Shown here one piece after another: positions 26,144 through 35,663 of a stretch of DNA of 64,000 nt. The stretch comes from Lachnospiraceae bacterium. Its GTDB lineage: Bacteria; Bacillota; Clostridia; Lachnospirales; Lachnospiraceae. The DNA lies in NCBI GenBank assembly GCA_017552715.1, contig JAFZOW010000079.1:1-64000 (forward strand). Reading direction: 5' to 3'. The notes beneath the pieces were generated by a model that saw nothing but the letters and a program-made list of their open reading frames with translations, ran no database searches and had not been told where the DNA came from. Both the position numbers and the translations under genes were made by a program. Every line of letters begins with the position of its first letter. Positions within the stretch are counted from its first letter, which is position 1.

Positions 26144-26755
26144 TCAAAAGCCCAGTGCATGCAGTATCTTGGCATCCGACTCCTCATCCGGCACCAGTAT
26201 AAAATAACCGGAAAGGTCATCGTCGTCCGTAAAATCCGTCTGGATCAGCAGCATCTTATCGGAGATGGCTCCAAATTCGATAGCAGGTACAGAAAGAATG
26301 GCGCCGGCCATATCGATACACACATCCGGTACCGAAGGGTAGATCGTCAGGTTCGTCAGCGTGGATAAGGAATTCAGATACGCCCCGGTGATCACATTGC
26401 CGATCTCCTTGAGGGCGGAAAGCTCCATCTCCGTAAAATCATCGGAATCCGAAGGCATACCCATCAGCTTCTGCACCATGGCCCGCGCGGATTCCTTCTT
26501 CTGCACGAACATGATACTGCCGTGAATATCGCCGTCCACCACCAGATAGATCCCGGCCACCAGCTGTTCCTCGCCGCCGAGGGTGGTTCCCACTTCCTTG
26601 AATTCCATGAGACGCACCTTGGGCACCTTCATATCAACCTTGGTACCCAGCATGGTGGAAAGCGCCGTAGTCGCATTCCCCGCTCCGATATTACCGATCT
26701 CCTTCAGTACATCAAAGTACTGGTCGGACATCTGCTCGATCGTCATCTCTGACAT
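26144..26755 (-). CDS. cheC: CheY-P phosphatase CheC
   Basis: 203 residues. Two intact phosphatase motifs of form (D/S)xxxExxNxxxG are seen: DVLKEIGNIGAG near residue 14 and SALKEIGNVITG near residue 112. CheC removes phosphate from CheY, and CheD binding stimulates it. The presence of cheC and cheD with FliY indicates a Bacillus-type adaptation system. Confidence 0.94.
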   Translation of the reverse strand: MSEMTIEQMSDQYFDVLKEIGNIGAGNATTALSTMLGTKVDMKVPKVRLMEFKEVGTTLGGEEQLVAGIYLVVDGDIHGSIMFVQKKESARAMVQKLMGMPSDSDDFTEMELSALKEIGNVITGAYLNSLSTLTNLTIYPSVPDVCIDMAGAILSVPAIEFGAISDKMLLIQTDFTDDDDLSGYFILVPDEESDAKILHALGF

Positions 26756-26778
26756 GTGATAATCCTCCTAATCCCTGA

Positions 26779-27234
26779 TCAAAGTCCCTGGAAAACCATA
26801 TCCAGGTCCAGCAGAGTGATCAGGCCGGTCTCATGTTTACCGATCCCGGCTGCATAGGCATTCTGCCCGTCACTCTTATCGAAGCTGGCCCTTTCCACTT
26901 CCGAGGAGGCCAGATTAACCACTTCTTTGACGGAATCCACCATCATGCCGAGGGGCTCGTGCTGATCCATCTTGATGATGATGATACGGGTATCCTTGCT
27001 TTCCGTATCGGGCTCAAGTCCCATCTTCACCCGGATGCTCATTACGGGGATGACTTCACCGCGCAGATTGATGACTCCCCTGAAATGGGAAGGCACCTGG
27101 GGCACACGGGTGATCTGCTGCATACGCACGATATTGTCGATATAACGGATATCGATCCCGTACTGCTCCTCTCCGATCCGGATAACAATGTACTGAGTGA
27201 TCTCATTTACATTGGTGCTCAATTCGTTTGCCAT
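26779..27234 (-). CDS. cheW: Chemotaxis coupling protein CheW
   Basis: 151 residues of the SH3-like CheW fold, with YIVIRIGEEQYGIDI, ITRVPQVPSHFRGVINLRGEVIPV and ITLLDLDMVF at the end. Couples receptors to the CheA kinase. Follows cheA by 21 bases. Confidence 0.95.
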   Translation of the reverse strand: MANELSTNVNEITQYIVIRIGEEQYGIDIRYIDNIVRMQQITRVPQVPSHFRGVINLRGEVIPVMSIRVKMGLEPDTESKDTRIIIIKMDQHEPLGMMVDSVKEVVNLASSEVERASFDKSDGQNAYAAGIGKHETGLITLLDLDMVFQGL

Positions 27235-27255
27235 AGCTGTCTCCCTCGCTTTATC

Positions 27256-29379
27256 TTAAATGAGTGCGTTGGAATCGATGATCAGGGCCACTTCGCCATC
27301 ACCCAGGATGGTGGCGCCGCTGATAAACTTGCACTTGTTGATATATTTACCCATGGACTTGATAACGATCTCCTGCTGGCCGATGAGCTGATCAACTACC
27401 AGGCCGGCCTGCTTGTCACCCTTCTTGGCGATAACAACAACCATGTTCGCCTCGGGATCCCTTCTGGACTCACACTCAAGGATATTATCCAGACGCAGCA
27501 GCGGGATAACGGTCCCACGCAGGTTGATCACTTCCTTGCTCTCCACGGTCTTCACATCGTGAGGATTGATATCCTCGATGGTCTGGATACCGGAAAGGGC
27601 AATGGCGTATTTTTCGTCGCCTACGACTACCATCAATGCCTGGATGATGGCCAGGGTCAGAGGCAGGCGGATCGTGAAGGTGGTTCCCTCACCCAGCTTG
27701 GTCTTAACATCCACCTCACCGGAAAGGGCTTCGATCTTGCTCTTCACAACATCCAGTCCCACGCCGCGGCCGGAAAGGTCGGAAACCTGCTTGGCGGTGG
27801 AGAAGCTGGGCATGAACAGCAGGTTGATGATCTCGGAATCGTCGGCGGCATATGCCTGTTCTTCCGTCATCACACCACGCTCGATGGCCTTCTGGCGCAC
27901 GCGCTCGGTATCGATACCGTTACCGTCATCCCTTACCTCGATGACAACGTTATTGCCGTCCTGATATGCATCCAGGAAAATGGAACCGCTCTCGGGCTTG
28001 CCGCGGGCGATACGCTCTTCCGGCATTTCCAGGCCGTGGTCGGCGGAATTACGCAGCATATGCATCAGAGGATCGCCGATCTCATCCACCACGGTACGGT
28101 CCAGTTCGGTCTCTTCACCGCTCATGTACAATTCCATGGGCTTATTGAGCTGCTTGGAGATATCGCGGATCATGCGGGGGAATTTGCTCACCACGCTCTC
28201 GATGGGAACCATTCGGACCTTCATCACCGACTCGTGAAGGTTCGTGGTAACGCTCTCCAGATAGTCGATCTGATCATGCAGATTGGAAGAAGACTCGGAA
28301 TCGCTGGTAGCTCCGCTCACCAGGGAGTTCTTTGCGATGATCAGCTCGCTCACCAGATTCATCAGGGAATCCAGTTTTTCGATATCCACACGTACGGTGC
28401 GGTTCACGGCAGGCTTGCCGCCCTTCTTTTCCGTCTTGGCCGGAGCCGTCTCCTTCTTCGGAGCTTCCTTCTTCGCCGGAGCTGCTGCCTGCACGGGTGC
28501 CGGCCTTGTCTCCTCCGCCTTCGGTGCCGGAGCGGGTGCTTCCGCAGCAGGTGCCGCCGCTGCGGGTGCTGCCGCCGGAGCAGATTCTCCGTCAAAAGTA
28601 CCGCCCTTGGCGTCTGCGATCTCGGATACAGCCTTGATATCCTTGAGGATCGGATCCAGTTCACCCTCTGCCGCAATGATCAGAGAGAATTCCAGTTCGA
28701 ATTTCTCGTCCTCGATATCCTGCGTGGAGGGATTGGCGGCGATGATCTCGCCGTGTTCTTCAATGGCCTTGAAGACCAGAAATGCCCGTGCGGCCTTCAG
28801 CAGGCAGTTCTCCTGCACCGAAACCGTCACGGAATAAAGCTTCTTGTTTGCCATCATGGCATCCTCGAGGGCTTTCTGCTCCTCTTCGGAAAGGTCTGCC
28901 ACATTCCAGCCGGGTCCTGCTGCGGGAGCAGCCTCCCCGGATGCCGCAGCTTCTGCCGCGGGAGCCTCTGCTGCCGGAGCAGCCTCTTCAGCGCCCTTGC
29001 CTGCCAGGATATCATTCAGCTCCTTGATGATGGGCTCATTATCATTGTCGCCTTCATCAGAGGTCTCGCCGATAACGGAGACATAGCCTTCAATGGCATC
29101 CAGGCAGCGGAAGAGTACATCGATCATGCCCGCATTTACCTTCAGATTTCCGTCCCTTACCTCGGAGAAAACGTTCTCCATATCGTGGGTCAGATTCTGC
29201 ATGCGCTTGAAGCCCATGGTCCCCGCCATACCCTTTAAGGTATGGGCCGCGCGGAAGATCTCGCCGATGGTATCCGGATTTTCCGGATCCTGCTCGAGGT
29301 TCAGCACGCTGGTATTAAGGCTCTGGAGATGCTCCTTGCTTTCGTCAAGGAAGATGTCTAAATACTGGCTTACGTCCAT
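27256..29379 (-). CDS. cheA: Chemotaxis histidine kinase CheA
   Basis: 707 residues in domain order P1 to P5. The phosphorylated His46 lies in RAAHTLKGMAG. An Ala/Pro/Glu-rich linker (about 135-155) leads to the P2-like domain (about 155-260); a second Ala/Pro-rich linker (about 265-325) precedes P3. The ATPase P4 has HMLRNSADHGLEMPEER and GRGVGLDVVKSKIE, and P5 is CheW-like. It passes phosphate to CheY and CheB. The cognate cheY is not in this window. Confidence 0.96.
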   Translation of the reverse strand: MDVSQYLDIFLDESKEHLQSLNTSVLNLEQDPENPDTIGEIFRAAHTLKGMAGTMGFKRMQNLTHDMENVFSEVRDGNLKVNAGMIDVLFRCLDAIEGYVSVIGETSDEGDNDNEPIIKELNDILAGKGAEEAAPAAEAPAAEAAASGEAAPAAGPGWNVADLSEEEQKALEDAMMANKKLYSVTVSVQENCLLKAARAFLVFKAIEEHGEIIAANPSTQDIEDEKFELEFSLIIAAEGELDPILKDIKAVSEIADAKGGTFDGESAPAAAPAAAAPAAEAPAPAPKAEETRPAPVQAAAPAKKEAPKKETAPAKTEKKGGKPAVNRTVRVDIEKLDSLMNLVSELIIAKNSLVSGATSDSESSSNLHDQIDYLESVTTNLHESVMKVRMVPIESVVSKFPRMIRDISKQLNKPMELYMSGEETELDRTVVDEIGDPLMHMLRNSADHGLEMPEERIARGKPESGSIFLDAYQDGNNVVIEVRDDGNGIDTERVRQKAIERGVMTEEQAYAADDSEIINLLFMPSFSTAKQVSDLSGRGVGLDVVKSKIEALSGEVDVKTKLGEGTTFTIRLPLTLAIIQALMVVVGDEKYAIALSGIQTIEDINPHDVKTVESKEVINLRGTVIPLLRLDNILECESRRDPEANMVVVIAKKGDKQAGLVVDQLIGQQEIVIKSMGKYINKCKFISGATILGDGEVALIIDSNALI

Positions 29380-29435
29380 GTCTACTCTCCTTTTTTATTT
29401 TTTACGGAACACCCTCGTTCCGTCACCTTCTGTAA

Positions 29436-30518
29436 TTATCTCACTCCTACATTTGCAAGAATGGCCTGTGCCACGTTATCAAGATCCACCACCTCGTTCA
29501 CCAGCCCCGTTGCCACCACACTGCCCGGCATGCCGTTCACAACACAGCTTTTTTCATCCTCGGCAATGATGTGGAGCTTCTTGGCCTTTGAAAGGTTCAC
29601 GATCCCTTCGGTCCCGTCCTTCCCCATCCCCGTGAGCACCACGCACACGATGGAGTGAAAGACACTTCCCACCAGGGATTCATACATATAGTTAGCGCAG
29701 GGCTTCACGCCCTCGCGGCTCGGTTCGTCGGTATAAATGATACGTCCTCTTCCGCCGGACTCTTCATATTTCATATGGGCGCCGCCCTTGGAAATGTACA
29801 CGTGGCCCTTTTCCAGGCTCTCCCCCTCCACGGCCTCGGTCACCGTCAGCTCACTCATGCTGTTGAGACGGTCCGCCAGTGACTTGGTAAAGCCCACCGG
29901 CATATGCTGAACGATCAGTACCGGCGCATCCAGGTTCTTGGGAAGCCGGGGTATCACGCTCTGAAGCGCTTTGGGCCCTCCCGTGGAAGAGGCGATGGCC
30001 ACCAGTTTGTTTCCCTTGCCCTCTCTCGGCACCCTGGTGTTATCTACCTTCACCACCAGCCCGCCGGGACGCAGCACCACCGTATTGCGATAGATCCCGC
30101 TGGAAGCCTTGCGGTTGGAAAAAACAACAGCCTCCAGGATCTCGAAAAAGCGTTTGACAAAATCCTGATCCTTGGAATAGATGGCACTCTGGGGCTTCTG
30201 TATAAAATCCACAGCTCCCAGTTCCAGCGCATCCAAGGTGACCCGTGCACCTTCACTGGTCTCGGTGGAGAGGACCATGACCCGTTCTTCCCTTTTCCGG
30301 GTCTTCAGCTCCTTTAAAAACTCCAGACCGTTCATCTTCGGCATGTTGATGTCAGTGATGATGCCGTCGAAGCTTTTTTCCTCCAGGACTTTCAAGGCTT
30401 CGAGACCGTTATTGGCCATGCCCTCCACCTTGTAGCGTCCGTCATTATTGATTATATCACACAGAACTCTTCTCGTGAGTGCAGAGTCATCAACAATCAG
30501 GATTTTCTTCACATCCAT
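29436..30518 (-). CDS. cheB: Chemoreceptor methylesterase/deamidase CheB
   Basis: 360 residues. The receiver domain carries Asp56 in DGIITDINMPKMNG. The C-terminal esterase domain has the catalytic Ser178 in IASSTGGPKAL, His205 in VQHMPVGFT and an Asp in LTGMGKDG. Phosphorylated CheB removes methyl groups from receptors. The opposing methyltransferase CheR is not encoded here. A promoter-like sequence lies just upstream. Confidence 0.95.
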   Translation of the reverse strand: MDVKKILIVDDSALTRRVLCDIINNDGRYKVEGMANNGLEALKVLEEKSFDGIITDINMPKMNGLEFLKELKTRKREERVMVLSTETSEGARVTLDALELGAVDFIQKPQSAIYSKDQDFVKRFFEILEAVVFSNRKASSGIYRNTVVLRPGGLVVKVDNTRVPREGKGNKLVAIASSTGGPKALQSVIPRLPKNLDAPVLIVQHMPVGFTKSLADRLNSMSELTVTEAVEGESLEKGHVYISKGGAHMKYEESGGRGRIIYTDEPSREGVKPCANYMYESLVGSVFHSIVCVVLTGMGKDGTEGIVNLSKAKKLHIIAEDEKSCVVNGMPGSVVATGLVNEVVDLDNVAQAILANVGVR

Positions 30519-30548
30519 GCCTGCTTCTCCTTGTATAATGTAACATTC

Positions 30549-30577
30549 ATTTTATCACAACACAGACAAATTGTATA
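30549..30577 (-). promoter_or_regulatory. Possible internal sigma-A promoter before cheB
   Basis: Minus-strand TATACA (30572-30577), 17 bases, TAAAAT (30549-30554) preceded by TGA (extended -10). The predicted start near 30542 leaves a 23-base leader with AAGGAG before cheB. It could give the che genes expression apart from the flagellar transcript. The 30519-30622 gap holds no gene. Confidence 0.45.
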
Positions 30578-30622
30578 CTGTTTTCTTCTCCGTATACCGT
30601 ATGCTGCGTGCCCTGTTTCATT

Positions 30623-31354
30623 TTATTTTCCGCTCTGTTTCGCACGCATCTTGCGTTCTTCTTCAAAGATATAGCTTATGATCTCTTCCCGTTCTCCTTC
30701 CAGCATTTTCAGGAACTGGCCGCGGTATTCCTTATTGACCGCATTGTTGGCCACATTCTCCACCGACAGTATGCGTGCCACCGCATTGTAGGTGTTGAGC
30801 TTTCCCTTGACCTGCAGGATGAAACGGCAGTGTACAAGGCTCCCTTCCTCGTACACCGTGGGAGAGACAAAACGCAGTCCGCCGCCGGAGATATCCACGA
30901 TCACACCCTTATCCTGGGGCTCCTTTAAGGGATCCATCTCTCCGTGGATCTCATAGAGCCGGGTCTCATCCTGCCCCAGCACACGGCTGCTCATACCGAT
31001 GACACAGTCGTAACGGAAATACTCCCGCCTCTGATGCCGCATGAGCTTTGTCACGGGTGTCAGGGACGCTACAGCGATGCCCCCGTCATTGCGGCGGCTC
31101 ACCACCTCTGCCGTGCAGGCATATATCCCTTTCCCCGCATAAAAAAACAGATCATAGCGCTCCCCTACGGAGAGCACGATCATTCGTGTCTTTTCCATGG
31201 GCATGAGGATCTCGACCAGATCCTCGTCCTCATTCATATCATAAACCTTGGAGATATAGTATTTTCTCTCGTCCTGAGGCAGTTCGGAAGAGGCCACGCT
31301 CTCAATATCCACCCGGTCTCCGGGCCGCACGATATCATACATTTCCATTGACAT
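30623..31354 (-). CDS. PilZ-domain flagellar brake-like protein (YcgR type), c-di-GMP-binding
   Basis: 243 residues. An N-terminal YcgR-like domain (about 1-100) precedes a C-terminal PilZ domain. Both halves of the c-di-GMP signature are intact: RxxxR at 110-114 (RREYFR) and DxSxxG at 154-159 (DISGGG). YcgR-type proteins slow or stop flagellar rotation, or curb export, when c-di-GMP is high. The start overlaps flhG by 20 bases, so it is embedded in the flagellar transcript. Confidence 0.88.
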   Translation of the reverse strand: MSMEMYDIVRPGDRVDIESVASSELPQDERKYYISKVYDMNEDEDLVEILMPMEKTRMIVLSVGERYDLFFYAGKGIYACTAEVVSRRNDGGIAVASLTPVTKLMRHQRREYFRYDCVIGMSSRVLGQDETRLYEIHGEMDPLKEPQDKGVIVDISGGGLRFVSPTVYEEGSLVHCRFILQVKGKLNTYNAVARILSVENVANNAVNKEYRGQFLKMLEGEREEIISYIFEEERKMRAKQSGK

Positions 31355-32240
31355 TTACCTTCTTGTTGGCCACTATGTGGGAAAAGAAGGCGGCCATTCC
31401 TCTTTTCCGTACTTTCCCTTCGGTTTCCAGATGCATGAGCCTTGCGGTGATCTCTGCAAAAGCCTGGGCACTCTTTGCCCCGGGATTTGCCAGGGTGACC
31501 GGTTTCTGCTGCATGACCGCCTGATTCAGGAATTTATCCTGGGGCACGGCTCCGAGATATTCCAGAGGCAGTCCGAGGAAACGGCTCACCACCACATTCA
31601 GTTTCTTAAAGAGCACTTCGCCGTCCGCGGCGTTCTCCACACGGTTGGCTATGACCTTGATCTGCGAATTTTCCTTCGAAAAACGCGGATGGCGGTTCAG
31701 GGCCTTCAAAAGAGAATAAGAATCCGTAATGGACGTAGGCTCAGGCGTTGTGATAAGCAGGATCTCTCCGCTGGCCACCAGGAATTCCAGCACCGCATCC
31801 GATATGCCCGCCCCGGTATCGATGATGATGACATCCGCAATGGCATCCAGCTGGGCCAGATTCTGAATGATGTAGGTCAGGTATTCCTTGCCCAGATTGG
31901 AAAGACCCGCGATGCCGCTGCCGCCGGAGATGAAGCCCACCTCCCCCGGTCCCCAGGTGATGATCTCGGTAATGCTCTTCCCCTGGTAGATCAGATCGCT
32001 CAGATTATGCTTCGGCAGAGTACCGAACATGATCTCTATATTGGCCAGGCCAAAATCCGCATCCAGGATGATGACCCTCTGCCCGTTCTTTTTGAAATTC
32101 AATGCCAGGTTAATGGCCGTGTTGGACTTACCCACACCGCCTTTGCCGCTGGTCACCGTGATCACCCGGGCCAGCGGACGAGCCGCCCCGGATGGAGGAT
32201 TTGCCTTTATGATATTTCGTAACTGCTGTGCCTGATCCAT
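31335..32240 (-). CDS. flhG: Flagellar number/placement ATPase FlhG (MinD/ParA family)
   Basis: 301 residues. The deviant Walker A SGKGGVGKSN (about 31-40) contains the signature Lys, and VIIDTGAGISDAVLEFL is the Walker B region. A short N-terminal motif DQAQQLRNII matches the FlhG activation helix that stimulates FlhF GTPase. The partner flhF lies 12 bases upstream. Together they limit flagellar number and position. Confidence 0.93.
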   Translation of the reverse strand: MDQAQQLRNIIKANPPSGAARPLARVITVTSGKGGVGKSNTAINLALNFKKNGQRVIILDADFGLANIEIMFGTLPKHNLSDLIYQGKSITEIITWGPGEVGFISGGSGIAGLSNLGKEYLTYIIQNLAQLDAIADVIIIDTGAGISDAVLEFLVASGEILLITTPEPTSITDSYSLLKALNRHPRFSKENSQIKVIANRVENAADGEVLFKKLNVVVSRFLGLPLEYLGAVPQDKFLNQAVMQQKPVTLANPGAKSAQAFAEITARLMHLETEGKVRKRGMAAFFSHIVANKKVNVNGNV

Positions 32241-32252
32241 TCTTTTTTCCTG

Positions 32253-33563
32253 CTAACTCTGATCCGTAAGGAGATTTTTTGCCATGGTCTGCGGGTTAAA
32301 GACCTCGATGTCGTCCGGGACGTTCTGGCCGTTGGTCACATAGCTCATGGCTGCGCCGGTATGCAGACGGAGGTTCAGGAGATTGCCGCACTCCTTCGTC
32401 TCGTCCAGTTTTGTAAAGATAAGGCGGTACTCGCAGAGCTCCCTGTAGGCTTCGGCTATGGCCATAAGATCCTTATACTTCGTAGTGGCGGAAAGCACCA
32501 GATAGTTCTCACACTCCGCTTTATCCTTCAGCGCATCCAGGAAATCCGCCATCTCTTTTTTCTGTTCTTCGTTCTTGTGAGAATGTCCCGCGGTATCGAT
32601 CAGGATATAATCCACATCCTTGTACTGCGTATACTGCTCCACCAGCTCCTCGGCGGAATAGATCACCTGGAAGGGGGCTCCCAGTATACCGGCATAAGTC
32701 TTCAGCTGATCCGTTGCGGAAATACGATAGGTATCCGTGGTAAAGAGCACCACCCGCTTGTTTTCCGTAAGACGGAACTTTGAAGCGATCTTGGCCAGGG
32801 TCGTTGTCTTTCCCACCCCGGTAGGTCCCACAAAGAAGACCACCTTCGCTCCTTTTTCCGCCGGTGAGATCCGGGAAGGTTTCCCGAATTTCAGTATGAT
32901 CTTCTGGTAGATATGGGAGAGCACGTGCTCCAGCTGTACACCGCCGGAATAATTCTGTTCGATGTCGTCCACCAGCTCGTTGGCATTGCGCTCGCTCACC
33001 TCGTTCTCCACCAGGGTATGATAGAGCAGGCGGCAGAACTCCGTCAGTTCCTTCTTGCCCGCATCCTCTTCTTTCTTTTCCTCCTCGGCGGCTTCTTTCT
33101 TTTCCTTCTCCTCATCGGCGCGGCTCTTCAGCTTCTGCTCCAGGAGATTCTGGATATTATCCAGCTTTTCTTCCACCGCAGCTTCTGCGGAAAGCACGGC
33201 AGAACGGCGCACCGCAGCTTCTTCGCTCTCTTTTTCCGGCTGTTCTTCTTTTTCCTCAGCCTCCGCCTTCTGTTCTGCGGGCCTGGTCTTCAGTTCCGCA
33301 TCCATATCCCTGCGGGCTGCATTTTCCCCCCGGGCCCATGCGGCATTCACCTTATGGATGGTCTCCTTCGCCAATGCTTCCGGGCGGTCCATCTCTTCTT
33401 CCTTCGCCACGGTGATCTCCACCTGCATCCGTCTCAGAAAAGAGAACAGCCCTTTGGGCTTCACATTCTTAGAATGGATGATGGTCACATCATCTCCCAA
33501 TTCCTTCACGGCAAGGGCAAAGGCTTCATTTTCGTTTTTTGCGGTAAACTTTTTGATGATCAT
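32253..33563 (-). CDS. flhF: Flagellar biosynthesis GTPase FlhF (SRP family)
   Basis: 436 residues. The N-terminal B domain (MIIKKFTAKNENEAFALAVKELG) is followed by a highly charged Glu/Lys-rich linker (about 55-175), then the N and G domains with GPTGVGKTT (246-254), DTYRISATDQLKTYA and ILIDTAGHSHKNEEQ. It guides the flagellar base to its site on the membrane. The gene starts immediately after the flhA stop. Confidence 0.94.
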   Translation of the reverse strand: MIIKKFTAKNENEAFALAVKELGDDVTIIHSKNVKPKGLFSFLRRMQVEITVAKEEEMDRPEALAKETIHKVNAAWARGENAARRDMDAELKTRPAEQKAEAEEKEEQPEKESEEAAVRRSAVLSAEAAVEEKLDNIQNLLEQKLKSRADEEKEKKEAAEEEKKEEDAGKKELTEFCRLLYHTLVENEVSERNANELVDDIEQNYSGGVQLEHVLSHIYQKIILKFGKPSRISPAEKGAKVVFFVGPTGVGKTTTLAKIASKFRLTENKRVVLFTTDTYRISATDQLKTYAGILGAPFQVIYSAEELVEQYTQYKDVDYILIDTAGHSHKNEEQKKEMADFLDALKDKAECENYLVLSATTKYKDLMAIAEAYRELCEYRLIFTKLDETKECGNLLNLRLHTGAAMSYVTNGQNVPDDIEVFNPQTMAKNLLTDQS

Positions 33564-35612
33564 TTAGGCCGTCACCATCCCCACGCTCTGCAGCTCCACA
33601 TCCGATTCCACTTCGTTATAACTCACCACCACCAGATCCTTGTAGTAGTCCTCCACAAGGCGGCGGAAATACATACGCACGATGGGACTGGTAAGGACGA
33701 TGGGACTTGCCCCCATCTCCTGCAGTTTTTCCAGTTCTCCCTTCAGATTGTCGATCAGCTTCCGTATACGGTCCGGATCCAGGGTGATGTAAGCCCCCTG
33801 CTCGGACTGTTTGACGCTGGACATGATATCCTGCTCCAGTTTGGGATCCAGTGTAAGCACACTGACCGTATTCTCCCCGGCAAAGTACTTGTTCGAAATG
33901 GCTCTCTTCAGGGACTGACGCACATATTCCGTAAGCAGATCCGTATCCCTCGTGGCCGTGGCATGATCCGCAAGGCTCTCAAAGATCGTGAGCAGGTCGC
34001 GGATGGAGATCCCCTCGGAAAGCAGGTTCTGCAGCACCTTCTGGATCTCGCCCAGACCAAGGAGCTTGGGTACCAGCTCCTCAACGATGGAAGGATTGGT
34101 CTCCTTCAGGTTATCGACAAGACTCTGTACATCCTGTCTGGTGAGCAGTTCGGCGATATGCCGCCTTATCACCTCGGTAAGATGTGTAGCGATGATGGAA
34201 GGCGGGTCCACAACGGTATAGCCGGCGCTCTCGGCACGCTCCCGCTGCCCCTCCGTGATCCACATGGCTTCCAGCTTAAAGGAAGGCTCGATGGTGGGTA
34301 TACCCGTGATCTCTTCTTCCACATAGCCGGGATTCATGGCCAGATAATGATCGAAGAGGATCTCGCCCTCACTGGTCTGTATCCCCTTGATCTTGATGAT
34401 ATACTGGTTCGGGTTCAGCTGGATATTATCGCGGAGACGGATGATAGGAACCACGGTACCCAGCTCCAATGCGATCTGCCGGCGGATCATGACCACGCGG
34501 TCCAGCAGGTCTCCGCCCTGATTGGCATCCGCCAGAGGGATGATGCCGTAACCGAATTCCAGCTCGATGGGATCCACCTGCAAAAGGGAGGTGACATTCT
34601 CCGGCTTGCGGATCTCCTCCGCTTCTGCCGCTTCCTCCGCTTCCACCTGTTCTTCCACCCGGGCTTCCTTCATGGTGGTATCCATCTTGCGCCCCACCAG
34701 GAGGAAGATCACACCCAGCGGTACGAAGATAAAGAACTCAAGAGGGGTAAAGCAGCCCAGGAAAGTCAGGGTAGCACCCACGATATACATGGCCCGGGGC
34801 AGCCCGAAGATCTGCTTGATCAGGGTATTGCCGAAATCCGCTTCCTTGGAACCCTTGGTCACCAGGATACCGGTGGCCAGGGAGATCAGCAGTGAAGGGA
34901 TGGCACTGACCAGACCGTCACCGATGGTCAGTATGGAATAGGTCTGTAACGCTCCCGAGAAATCAAGTCCTCTCCGGAACATTCCCATGAGTATGCCGCC
35001 CACAAAGTTTATCGCGCTGATTAGCAGGCCCGCAGCAGCATCTCCCTTAACGTATTTCACGGCACCGTCCATGGAACCGAAGAAGCTTGCCTCTTCCTGT
35101 ATCTTTTCCCTGCGCCGTTTTGCTTCCGCATCATCGATGGCACCGGTGTTCAAGTCGGCATCAATGGCCATCTGCTTACCGGGCATAGCATCCAGAGTAA
35201 AACGCGCCGTTACTTCCGCCACACGCTCGGAACCTTTGTTGATGACCATGAACTGCACGATCAGCAGTATGGCGAAGACTATAACACCCATCACAAGGTC
35301 GCCGCCGCCGACGAAGTTACCGAAGGTGGTCACCACGTTTCCGGGCTGACCCGAAACCAGGATCAGACGGGTGGATGACACGTTCAGCGCGATACGGAAA
35401 AGGGTGGTGAAGAGCAGCATGGTAGGATAAAAGCTCATATCCAGGGGCTCTTTGGAAAGCATGGCCGAAAACAGGATGGTGAAGGCGACGCTCATGTTGA
35501 CAGCCAGCAGCACATCCAGAAGCCAGTTGGGAATGGGAACGATGAGCATGATAAAAGCGGTCAGCACATAAAATGCCACCACATAATCGCCCTTCATCAG
35601 CTTTTTAAACAT
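33564..35612 (-). CDS. flhA: Flagellar export gate protein FlhA
   Basis: 682 residues. Eight predicted membrane helices cover about 1-310, with the family block VVTTFGNFVGGGDLVMGVIVF and RVAEVTARFTLDAMPGKQMAIDADLN. A large cytosolic domain (about 350-682) binds chaperone-substrate complexes. It forms the nonameric export ring. Confidence 0.96.
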   Translation of the reverse strand: MFKKLMKGDYVVAFYVLTAFIMLIVPIPNWLLDVLLAVNMSVAFTILFSAMLSKEPLDMSFYPTMLLFTTLFRIALNVSSTRLILVSGQPGNVVTTFGNFVGGGDLVMGVIVFAILLIVQFMVINKGSERVAEVTARFTLDAMPGKQMAIDADLNTGAIDDAEAKRRREKIQEEASFFGSMDGAVKYVKGDAAAGLLISAINFVGGILMGMFRRGLDFSGALQTYSILTIGDGLVSAIPSLLISLATGILVTKGSKEADFGNTLIKQIFGLPRAMYIVGATLTFLGCFTPLEFFIFVPLGVIFLLVGRKMDTTMKEARVEEQVEAEEAAEAEEIRKPENVTSLLQVDPIELEFGYGIIPLADANQGGDLLDRVVMIRRQIALELGTVVPIIRLRDNIQLNPNQYIIKIKGIQTSEGEILFDHYLAMNPGYVEEEITGIPTIEPSFKLEAMWITEGQRERAESAGYTVVDPPSIIATHLTEVIRRHIAELLTRQDVQSLVDNLKETNPSIVEELVPKLLGLGEIQKVLQNLLSEGISIRDLLTIFESLADHATATRDTDLLTEYVRQSLKRAISNKYFAGENTVSVLTLDPKLEQDIMSSVKQSEQGAYITLDPDRIRKLIDNLKGELEKLQEMGASPIVLTSPIVRMYFRRLVEDYYKDLVVVSYNEVESDVELQSVGMVTA

Positions 35613-35663
35613 GGCGTACCTCCTTTCCTCGATTGGTTATATCCGCTGCGCGAGCTCAGGATA

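Noticed and set aside
26833-29238. 800-codon plus-strand frame across cheA and cheW
   Set aside because: Antisense shadow of cheA/cheW; rich in His and Leu, no start site, no domain.
32913-34895. 660-codon plus-strand frame across flhF and flhA
   Set aside because: Antisense shadow of well-identified flhF and flhA.
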